Below are positions 7,465-14,225 of a stretch of DNA of 64,000 bases, piece after piece. Positions within the stretch are counted from its first letter, which is position 1. Each line of letters starts with the position of its first letter. The stretch spans positions 186,001 through 250,000 of the forward strand of contig NZ_JAQAGY010000009.1 of assembly GCF_027533645.1 (NCBI RefSeq). The letters are read 5' to 3'. The notes under the pieces are model-generated. The model worked only from the letters and a program-made list of their open reading frames with translations. It ran no database searches and was not told the DNA's origin. Source of the stretch: Paenibacillus caseinilyticus (GTDB taxonomy: Bacteria > Bacillota > Bacilli > Paenibacillales > NBRC-103111). Made by a program: the position numbers and the translations under genes.

Positions 7465-8729
7465 ATGAAGTTTAAAGCTCAAGACAAACAAAATCAACTC
7501 ATTGAAAACATTACCTCTACACACCTTGTCGTTGGCGTAGATATTGCCCAAGAAACCCATGTAGCTCGTGCAGTCAGCTACCGTGGCATTGCACTTGGAG
7601 CTCCAATCGACTTTGGTAATCACGACGAAGGTTTTCGTCTCTTCGGCCGCTGGATTCAAGATCTGCTCACGTCCTACAAGCTGAACAAGGTCATTGTCGG
7701 TATGGAACCCACAGGTCATTACTGGTTGAGTCTGGCCCGGTGTCTTCAAGCTAAAGGTATTGAAGCCGTTCTCGTCAATCCCCATCTTGTCAAAAAGAAC
7801 AAGGAAAACCGCGACAATACACCATCCAAAAGCGACCGCAAGGATGCTCTTGTCATCGCCGACATGGTTAAAAACGGCTACTATTCGCCTGTACGGTTTA
7901 ACACTGAGGCATACGAAGAGCTGCGGATCCTCATGGCCAACCGGGATACGGTCACGAAAAGACTAAACAGTGCCGTGAACCAGCTGCATCGCTGGGTGGA
8001 TATTGTTTTTCCTGAGCTTCGACAGGTCTTCAAAGTCCTTACCTGCATTAGTGCTATTGCCACCTTGAGGCTGTTTCCTCTACCAAAGGATATTTGTAAG
8101 CTAACTCCTGAGCAAGTAATTGCCGGTTGGAAGCAGTATGTGAAGCGTCATGCAGGTTTACGACGGGCTGAGCAGCTAATTGCCTTGGCAAAGCGCAGCG
8201 TTGGTGCTATGCAAGCCCTGCATGCTTACAAGCTCCACCTGGGTCAGCTGCTTGAAGAATACGACTTGGCAACCCGCCAGCTTGAGTTAATAGAGAATGA
8301 ACTGAGGCTCGTACTTGGACGAATCCCCTATGCCAGTAAGCTGCTTACGATTCGAGGAGTGAATGCAACCAGTTTAGCGGCGTGCTCGGTGAAGCCGGCG
8401 ATCTAAGCGGATTTGCTCATGGTAACGCCCTTCTCCGTCATGCAGGTCTGAACCTGGCAGAAGCCAGTTCAGGGAAATGGAAAGGAAAAATGGTACTCAG
8501 TAAACGCGGCCGCCCTCGACTTCGGCGCTTCCTTTATCTCATGACGATGTGTATGGTGATGACCAATCCGGATGTAAAGGCCCTGCACCAACACTATGTT
8601 CGAGAAAAGAAGCTGAAGAAAATGAAATCCATTATGAAATTGTGCGGCAAGGTAGCAAGAATGCTTGTTGGCCTGGCTAAAAGCAGCGAAGCTTACAGCT
8701 CCGCCAAAGTATTTCCACAAGCTGCTTAA
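7465..8729 (+). pseudogene. IS110-family transposase, 1-nt frameshift
   Basis: Start: ATG at 7465 after AGGAGGACGCTCTACT. The DEDD catalytic domain has D in VVGVDIAQETH, E in VGMEPTGHYW and DxxxD-type residues in SDRKDALVIADM. The frame then breaks near 8373. ORF 1 runs into ...SLAACSVKPAI and stops. Family-typical sequence (VLGEAGDLSGFAHG, then SSGKWKGKMVLSKRG) resumes in the next frame and ends at 8729. One extra T in the TTT at 8373-8375 would restore NATSFSGVLGEAG and a protein of about 421 residues, a normal family length. Either the copy is dead or there is a base-calling error in a short homopolymer. Confidence 0.85.
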
Positions 8730-9098
8730 ATCGCGCTTCTCACCGGTTGATGTATTCGCAGGATAAAGAAGCACGGAGTATCGGGATGCGTTACGCAAAA
8801 GGGCTCGGACCCATTCAGATAGAAAAACCGACCTCCACCCCTTGGCTAGATATGACGAAGGAATGAAAGGGCTTTGACCCGTTGAGACGTGGGAGTGAAA
8901 ATCGCTGGGGGCAGCATGGAGACGTGCAGGATATGGAATGATTTGGGTGATACCTACTTCACCTTTGTTCCTGCATGCCCTTTTATGACTTTTCCAGGCT
9001 ACCGGCTCCATACGTATCATTCTTTTGAACAACTAGCTAAGTTGTAATCCTGCGAATTCATGAGCTTGAGTGAGATTTTTGAATCATTTCGAGGGAGC
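8730..9098. other. Gene-free stretch 3' of the IS110 transposase
   Basis: No convincing coding sequence; frames here are shadows. Part is probably the 3' non-coding end of the IS110-type element, where IS1111-group members carry their guide (bridge) RNA. The remainder is the 3' flank of the next minus-strand gene. The junction is not visible. Confidence 0.4.
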
Positions 9099-9785
9099 TT
9101 AATTGATTTTGCCGTAATACCAACTAATGTATGTTTCTGGCTCGCAAATTACTGCTTCCCATTTCTTATCTTTAATGATTCTTGCAATATTCTCTTCTCT
9201 GGAGAGGAATACGGTAATGAATGAGTCATAAACACTTAAAAATGCATAATCCCTTCTTTCGTCCGTTACAACTAACTCGGAAGGTGCCAACTCGCAAAAT
9301 TGTAAGTTGGTCACATTTTTGATTCCTAGTTGACCAGACTGATCGAAAATCGGATCAGAATGCATTAAAGACTCGGCTCCGTTAGAGCCCAATACGTCGA
9401 GAATGTCCGATATAAAAAATTCCGAAATTCTATCTTCGCGGGGATAATAAAGGTCTTTGGATAAGTTATTATTTAACAACTCCGCTAAGTCTGGACCAGC
9501 AGACTCTGGCTTTAATGCAGAAATTGATGTCTTCAAAGCAACAGCAAGTTCTTCATAGGATTTTATCCCTGTTTCCAACATTACTTCTTTCCATGGTTTA
9601 GGCCTACCGAGTTGTAATGACTCCTCTAATGAGGGATAAACATGCTCAAAGTCGCTCTTTCGCTTTACATTTGTCCAACCTCTTGTCATTTGAATAAAGG
9701 GATTAAACAATATCGCCGCTTTTGTGAATGGATGGGGCAGCTGCTCTAAAATTGGCTTTTCGTAATTAAACCATAAGTAATCCAT
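9099..9785 (-). CDS. Hypothetical protein, possibly DUF2711-like
   Basis: A 228-residue soluble protein with no signal peptide or membrane helix. It begins MDYLWFNYEKPILEQLPHPF and is rich in acidic and aromatic residues; the C-terminus is ETYISWYYGKIN. The start at 9785 is supported by AAGGAGGTCTAC just upstream; a longer frame to 9842 has no ribosome binding site. I do not recognise the family with certainty. The size and opening recall Bacillus DUF2711 proteins, and immunity-type proteins of polymorphic toxins can look similar. It lies in the AT-rich orphan-gene tract, on the same strand as its neighbours. Confidence 0.7.
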   Translation of the reverse strand: MDYLWFNYEKPILEQLPHPFTKAAILFNPFIQMTRGWTNVKRKSDFEHVYPSLEESLQLGRPKPWKEVMLETGIKSYEELAVALKTSISALKPESAGPDLAELLNNNLSKDLYYPREDRISEFFISDILDVLGSNGAESLMHSDPIFDQSGQLGIKNVTNLQFCELAPSELVVTDERRDYAFLSVYDSFITVFLSREENIARIIKDKKWEAVICEPETYISWYYGKIN

Positions 9786-9866
9786 GTAGACCTCCTTGGA
9801 ACGATCAGCAGCGGCTAACACTAACCACACTATATCATTCAATTAATTCTGCACGTTAGCGCAACA

Positions 9867-9897
9867 ACGGCAGCCGTTCTTTTTGGCCGGCTGCCGT
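9867..9897. terminator. GC-rich hairpin between two minus-strand orphans
   Basis: ACGGCAGCCG (9867-9876) pairs perfectly with CGGCTGCCGT (9888-9897) over an 11-nt T-rich loop. CATGTTTTGATTT follows on the plus strand. It lies between the genes ending at 9099 and 9965. No clean T-tract is present, so the role is tentative. Confidence 0.45.
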
Positions 9898-9964
9898 CAT
9901 GTTTTGATTTAGCTATTGTTTGACCCAAGCCAACGGGATACGTTTAAGTTGAGATCTTATCGCG

Positions 9965-10867
9965 TTATATGGAGGATGGACTGAATTCAACAGATCGAGG
10001 AATATACTGATTGTCCTGAAATTTGTAGTAAATGACCGCCTCTCCTATAAACCCTGATGGTGAAATCTCTCCTAGTACTCGAGATATTAGTACGTTATCA
10101 GTTATTTCAAATCTAATAACGTTTCCGAAATATAAATGATCGAACCACTTCTCTTTCTCTATTCCAATTTGTTTCGCGGAAATCTGATGTATCTTCCCGT
10201 CTGCAGTAACCTGCACACCATCGGCATTTATTGACGATGCAATTCTTTGTTTCAAGACCGATACTGAATCGACCAAGGTAATTTCACTCAATTCCTTAGG
10301 ATTTAATATGTGTGCTTCTCGAATGGCAAGTCCCGTGCCATGTTCCTTAGTCAACACAATGATCAGCTCTTGGACGCCATCATTGTTTAGGTCAACGGAA
10401 TGAATCACTGGGGCAAATGCCTTATTCGTAGTATTTATCCATTTATAATAGTCCTCCTTATTTTCTGATTTAACCCAAATACCCTGATAGTATCCATCGA
10501 CCTCCAAACATGCATACACCGTAACATTAGCATCATTCAGACGAGCAATTTCTTGTTTTTCAAGACAGGCATTATTGTGTTCAAATAAACTGGCCGGAGG
10601 TTTGCTCCCATCCTCATGAAGCTCAAAATCGAACTTCTTACCAAATATTTCAATCAACCCTATTTCAATTCTTTTTCTTGTATCAGGTTTAATTTTCGGA
10701 ACGTAAAGATGAACTTTATCATCAATGCGAATATCTGTTATACCGTATTTTATCAACTTGTCTCTTTCATAGTAAATTCCGCCGTGCTTTATATCTTCAA
10801 TCTGAATTTTTTCTAACTGAGAGCAACCTGCGAGGAACAATAATAACAGAAATAATTTCAATTTCAT
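9965..10867 (-). CDS. Putative lipoprotein of unknown function
   Basis: A 300-residue lipoprotein with signal MKLKLFLLLLFLAGC and the lipobox cysteine at residue 15, so it should be anchored outside the membrane. A DxNxDG-type loop (VDLNNDGVQELIIVL, about 150-165) resembles the calcium loops of FG-GAP/VCBS-like proteins. A C-terminal beta-rich part has IGEAVIYYKFQDNQYIPRS. The start at 10867 is chosen because AGAGGTG lies 6 nt upstream and the lipoprotein signal begins there. The ribosome binding site lies in a short hairpin. Repeat copy C starts 47 bp upstream of the start. Function not recognised. Confidence 0.75.
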   Translation of the reverse strand: MKLKLFLLLLFLAGCSQLEKIQIEDIKHGGIYYERDKLIKYGITDIRIDDKVHLYVPKIKPDTRKRIEIGLIEIFGKKFDFELHEDGSKPPASLFEHNNACLEKQEIARLNDANVTVYACLEVDGYYQGIWVKSENKEDYYKWINTTNKAFAPVIHSVDLNNDGVQELIIVLTKEHGTGLAIREAHILNPKELSEITLVDSVSVLKQRIASSINADGVQVTADGKIHQISAKQIGIEKEKWFDHLYFGNVIRFEITDNVLISRVLGEISPSGFIGEAVIYYKFQDNQYIPRSVEFSPSSI

Positions 10868-10874
10868 TTTTACA

Positions 10875-10891
10875 CCTCTAGTTTTTAGAGG
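10875..10891 (-). promoter_or_regulatory. Hairpin over the ribosome binding site
   Basis: On the minus strand CCTCTA-AAAAC-TAGAGG forms a 6-bp hairpin. Its 3' arm contains the Shine-Dalgarno AGAGG of the lipoprotein gene 7 nt ahead of the ATG. It could limit translation or act in a temperature-dependent way. Confidence 0.4.
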
Positions 10892-10913
10892 TAACATTCC
10901 CCAGATTTGATTC

Positions 10914-11008
10914 TGTTATTCTGCCCGATTACTTCAATGAAGAAGAAGCAGCTGCCGCGCGGCGATCTGCTCTCTGGTTGTTGTGCTATCGTTCGCCTAT
11001 AGCTTAAT
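10914..11008 (+). repeat. Intergenic repeat, complete copy C
   Basis: Left core GTTATTCTGCCCGATTACTT, then CAATGAAGAAGAAGCAG, the spacer CTGCCGCGCGGCGAT, CTGCTCTCTGG, TTGTTGTG and right core CTATCGTTCGCCTATAGCTT. The hairpin is imperfect (GAAGCAG against CTGCTCTC). It separates the lipoprotein gene from the next orphan ORF. Confidence 0.82.
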
Positions 11009-11065
11009 CATGATTGCTGAAAAAAAATTACATCCACCTCAATCGACATCATAGAAACTGATCGT

Positions 11066-11090
11066 GAAGCTGCCGAGTGCCGGCAGCTTC
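11066..11090. terminator. GAAGCTGCCG/CGGCAGCTTC hairpin
   Basis: A perfect 10-bp stem with the 5-nt loop AGTGC lies downstream (minus sense) of the 11254 ORF and just past repeat copy C. No clear T-tract follows on either strand, so it is only a candidate terminator. Confidence 0.4.
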
Positions 11091-11204
11091 GTCCAGGATT
11101 GCTTGATGGAACTTACGTTCTTTCTTACGTTAGCGTAATCTAAATTTGCTCAAAGTTGACCTAAACGAATGTAAAACTAAAATTCCATTTTTCCCTTAAA
11201 CTTC

Positions 11205-11248
11205 GTTATATTGCTTATTGCGCTATCGTCTCCAGTTTAGTTCAATGA
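11205..11248 (+). repeat. Repeat remnant F (two cores without the hairpin)
   Basis: A degenerate left-core-like CGTTATATTGCTTATT runs directly into the right core GCTATCGTCTCCAGTTTAGT, then TCAATGAA. The hairpin spacer is missing. The minus-strand ORF at 11254 stops 6 bp beyond it. Confidence 0.6.
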
Positions 11249-11253
11249 ACTGA

Positions 11254-11481
11254 TTAGAACAACATGGCAAGTTTGATATCTTCAAAAGGTGTGTTTTTTA
11301 TGATATCAAGTACCCGCACGAATGTTACATCGAAGCTTGGAAAAGGAGATAATGCTTCTCTCGCAGCCAATTTCATTTCTATAATTTCTATTTCATTCAT
11401 GCCCCATTTTGTTTTACCCAAAGTCAAATGTGTAAGGATCGTCCAGCCGCCCGCCCACAGGTCGCCGCCGAGCAGCGGCAT
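11254..11481 (-). pseudogene. Short, probably chimeric orphan ORF
   Basis: A 75-residue frame of two unlike parts. The N-terminal 17 residues (MPLLGGDLWAGGWT...) are encoded by GC-rich DNA that runs into repeat copy D. The rest (MNEIEIIEMKLAAREALS, then DVTFVRVLDIIKNTPFEDIK) is AT-rich like the neighbouring orphans. There is no ribosome binding site at 11481, and none stands out at the internal ATG MNEIEI. The likeliest reading is the 3' remnant of a small gene whose 5' end was replaced when the repeat/GC-rich segment joined. No family recognised. Confidence 0.4.
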
Positions 11482-11483
11482 CC

Positions 11484-11548
11484 ACGGCAGCGGCTGCCCG
11501 CGGCGATCTGCTCCCTGGTGTTGTGCTATCGTTCCCCGTTTAGCTTTA
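11484..11548 (+). repeat. Repeat copy D (left core missing)
   Basis: GGCTGCCCGCGGCGATCTGC, TCCCTGGTGTTGTG and right core CTATCGTTCCCCGTTTAGCT. The left core and left hairpin arm are replaced by GC-rich sequence. The stop codon of the minus-strand gene at 11546 lies at the right edge. Confidence 0.75.
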
Positions 11549-12013
11549 AAAGTATATTTGGCTTAGCTGAGCAGTATATTGCGATTCCTCAAAAATCATT
11601 GGAGGAATCTTATCAAGCCAATCAACTTTTGTTCCCAAACTGTCATATCCCTGAAGTAGATCTTCTCTTGTACTCTTATCGATTCCAATATGCTTCCAAG
11701 TAATATAACCATCTGCTTTAATGACTTCCGCAACAATTACAGTACACCATAAATCGCACTCATCGGGACACATCATAATTGGCAAGACAGACTCACTATC
11801 TGTTGAATTGAACCTCTCTTTAATCAATTCCTTCTCTCTCGGGTTATCTATCCAGTCAATAATTGTTGGAATCATACCTAAAAGATGATTTGATGGATAG
11901 TAACTATTAAGCAATAGATCCAAAGCAGTATCGTCTATTACGATATTGTGATGCTCAACTTTGCAGTATTCGCTCTTCATCAAGGCTACTTCAATTTTAT
12001 TCACCAATCTCAC
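11546..12013 (-). CDS. Hypothetical protein, orphan in the repeat tract
   Basis: A 155-residue soluble acidic protein with no signal or membrane helix. Notable segments are NSYYPSNHLLGMIPTIIDW, a CPDECDLWCTVIVAEV stretch with three cysteines, and GYITWKHIGID. The start is taken as GTG at 12013 because GAGGTG lies 6 nt upstream; GTG at 12022 and an internal ATG are alternatives. The stop codon sits at the edge of repeat copy D, and left core E lies about 47 bp upstream of the start. Small soluble orphans of this kind are often immunity proteins of polymorphic toxins, but nothing here proves it. Confidence 0.65.
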   Translation of the reverse strand: MRLVNKIEVALMKSEYCKVEHHNIVIDDTALDLLLNSYYPSNHLLGMIPTIIDWIDNPREKELIKERFNSTDSESVLPIMMCPDECDLWCTVIVAEVIKADGYITWKHIGIDKSTREDLLQGYDSLGTKVDWLDKIPPMIFEESQYTAQLSQIYF

Positions 12014-12059
12014 GATCAACACCTCATTTGAGCATGTTACTTCATCTATATTCTATCAC

Positions 12060-12085
12060 GATTCACTCTATTATCCTGCCCTATA
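12060..12085 (+). repeat. Repeat half-copy E (left core only)
   Basis: CTATTATCCTGCCCTATAGC then TTAAGT, the left core of the family without hairpin or right core. It lies upstream of the 12013 gene and marks the right-hand end of the repeat tract. Confidence 0.6.
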
Positions 12086-12428
12086 GCTTAAGTCTGCGGC
12101 CAGTCTACAACTTTATTTTTTCGGTCTAATACTTTGTTTTTCAGTTTAGAACTTTATTTTCAATGAACAACACCTTTATACCCAACCGGTGCTCCGCCCC
12201 CGCGGTGGCGGGCACCGGTTGTTCGTGCTGCCCAAGCTGATCGGGAAGCCAGAGCTGTCTATACGGCAGAGCCTCCGCAGGGAAACGACGACTGCAGATG
12301 CCCCGCCCCGGCTTCGTGCTCCGCTTCACTTTCTCCCCCTCCCCAGACGCCACGCACACAAAGAGAACCGGCCCCTGCGTGGACACTTCCACGCACAGAC
12401 CGGCCCTCTGCTGACCCTTAAGCTTCCG
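12086..12428. other. Gene-free junction between the island and sugar operon I
   Basis: The first 90 bp are T-rich. GC-rich sequence follows with a long hairpin (AACCGGTGC..GCACCGGTT, 12184-12220) and a second one at 12376-12395. ORFs on both strands here are shadows. Base composition changes sharply at about 12.18 kb. Confidence 0.6.
12376..12395 (-). terminator. Candidate terminator of sugar operon I
   Basis: TGCGTGG/CCACGCA with a 6-nt loop lies 34 bp past the stop of the solute-binding protein gene (minus strand), followed by a TTCTCTTT tract. A plausible but not strong Rho-independent terminator. Confidence 0.45.
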
Positions 12429-14087
12429 TTACTTCCCTCCGACGGTCTTGTTGACCTCCGCCGTAATCTGATCCCCGCCGAGCTTCTTCCAGTTCTCGAC
12501 GAACTTGTCGAAGTCGTCCACCGGCAGGTCGCCGTAAATAATCTTCAAGAACGTCTCGGCTCTCAGCTTGTCGAGCGTCGCTTGCTTGCTGCTCATCGTC
12601 TTCGTCGGCGCATAGATGAACTCGTTCATCACGACGAGGTTCTTATCGCGGTAATGCTTGATAACCGATTGGGAACTCAGCGGTCCGAAGATCCGCTCCA
12701 TATGCCATTTGTCGAGATCCCCCTTGCGGTAAGCCTGGATATCGTCATAGAACAGCTTCGCTTCCAGTCCGAGCTTCGACGTATCCCCGGTTTCGAGCGC
12801 CTGGACCACTTCCTCCATCGCCTTCACGTTCTTGTTGGCGGGCAGGTTGGATACGACGGCGTTCTGCCAGCCCGTACCGGTCATCCCGTTGAGATAGCCC
12901 GCGCGCTCGGCCTGGGCCGACTCTCCGAACATCTTCTCCGCCTGGAAGTTCAGCAGCTTGATCAGTGCCTCCGGATGCTCGTAGCCTTTGCGTACCGCGA
13001 AGACGCCTGCGAGCGTCTGGTGGTTCTGCGTCTTCGCCGGCTTGTCGTCGATCGACTGTACCGGATACGGCACCCAGTTCACGTTCTTGTCCTTCTTGAT
13101 CATTTCCTTGACGGGGAACGGCGCCCATTGCGGCAGGAAGAACATCCCGGCTTTGCCGGCATTAATCGCCTCCATCGACTTCGCGAAGTCCTTCACACCG
13201 AATTCCGGATCGATCGCGCCGGCCTTGTACAGCCGCTGCAGCTCGGCCAGCCCCTTCTTCACCTCGGGCTGTACCGTGCCGTTCACGAGCTGGCCGCCGC
13301 CGTCCTTGATCCACGTCTCGAGGTAAGCATGATAGCCGAGCAGGAAGCCGTTAATCGGCAGATCTTTGTTCAGCTGAATTCCGTATGTATCCTTCTGGCC
13401 ATTGCCGTCCGGGTCGTTAGTCGTGAACGCTTCGGCGATCTGGATCACGTCCTGCATCGACTTGGGCGCGCCGAGTCCCAGCTTGTCCAGCCAATCCTGT
13501 CTGATCCAGATCATATCCGAGGAATCGAGCGCACCCGGGTAGCTCACCATCGCGTAGATTTTGCCGTCCTTCGTAACCGGTTTCAAAGCCGCGCCGTTCT
13601 CCGCCCCGTAGAATTCCTTCACGAGATCGGACGCGTACGTCTTGTACACTTCGGTCAAGTCCTCCAGCATTCCCGCCTGCTGAAGCTGCTCGAACTGCAC
13701 CGGAGTGACCTTGAGGAGATCGGGCAGATCCCCGCTGGCGAGCGTCACGTTCATCTTGTCGTTGTAGTTCGCTTCGCTGACAATCCAGTCGTACTTCACC
13801 TTGATGCCGAGCTCCGCTTCGTAACCGCGCGTCCAGACGTTGTTCGCGTGCGTATCGCCCTGGGCCAGCGTATCTTTCCCCGTCTCGTTCATGGTGGAGC
13901 GGATCGTAATCGGCGGATCGTACTTGGTCAAGGGCCCTCCCTGCTTGGCAGCCGCAGCAGCCTCAGTCCCTTTGCCTGCCGCTTCCTGTCCAGCCTGCTC
14001 CCCGCCGCCGGAAGAGCACGCCGTCACCGCCAGGGGCAGCGCCATCCCCAGTGCCAGCCATTTCAGCCTTCTGCCATTCTCTCTCAT
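12429..14087 (-). CDS. Extracellular solute-binding lipoprotein (sugar ABC importer)
   Basis: A 552-residue LplA-type binding protein. Its signal peptide ends LPLAVTACSSGGG, with the lipobox cysteine at residue 24, then a Gly/Ala/Glu linker. The body is a large periplasmic-binding fold typical of oligosaccharide binders in Paenibacillaceae (about 500-560 residues). The start is the ATG at 14087, with GGAGG 8 nt upstream. It is the last gene of a five-gene minus-strand set: two permeases, kinase, regulator and this protein. The substrate is unknown; the neighbouring galactan genes suggest a plant-polysaccharide oligomer. No ATP-binding gene is nearby, so a shared MsmX-type ATPase is likely. 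Confidence 0.9.
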   Translation of the reverse strand: MRENGRRLKWLALGMALPLAVTACSSGGGEQAGQEAAGKGTEAAAAAKQGGPLTKYDPPITIRSTMNETGKDTLAQGDTHANNVWTRGYEAELGIKVKYDWIVSEANYNDKMNVTLASGDLPDLLKVTPVQFEQLQQAGMLEDLTEVYKTYASDLVKEFYGAENGAALKPVTKDGKIYAMVSYPGALDSSDMIWIRQDWLDKLGLGAPKSMQDVIQIAEAFTTNDPDGNGQKDTYGIQLNKDLPINGFLLGYHAYLETWIKDGGGQLVNGTVQPEVKKGLAELQRLYKAGAIDPEFGVKDFAKSMEAINAGKAGMFFLPQWAPFPVKEMIKKDKNVNWVPYPVQSIDDKPAKTQNHQTLAGVFAVRKGYEHPEALIKLLNFQAEKMFGESAQAERAGYLNGMTGTGWQNAVVSNLPANKNVKAMEEVVQALETGDTSKLGLEAKLFYDDIQAYRKGDLDKWHMERIFGPLSSQSVIKHYRDKNLVVMNEFIYAPTKTMSSKQATLDKLRAETFLKIIYGDLPVDDFDKFVENWKKLGGDQITAEVNKTVGGK

Positions 14088-14225
14088 GCATGGAACCTCC
14101 TGTGTGATGTCTTAAGTTTATTGTATGAAGAAAGCGCCGGCACTTCGAGTGGCAGTCGTTTACCTCAGGTATCTTCTCTTTACCTTTATCCCAGGGGACC
14201 TGCAATCCTGCCGCGGTTCCATCCG

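Larger units (their letters stand above)
7381..9060 (+). mobile_element. IS110-family element, ends not resolved
   Basis: This is a single transposase reading frame (broken, see the pseudogene), with about 85 bp of 5' leader containing a hairpin and about 330 bp of 3' non-coding sequence before the next gene. IS110/IS1111 elements lack classical inverted ends and duplications, so the boundaries cannot be set by eye; the coordinates are outer limits. Confidence 0.55.
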
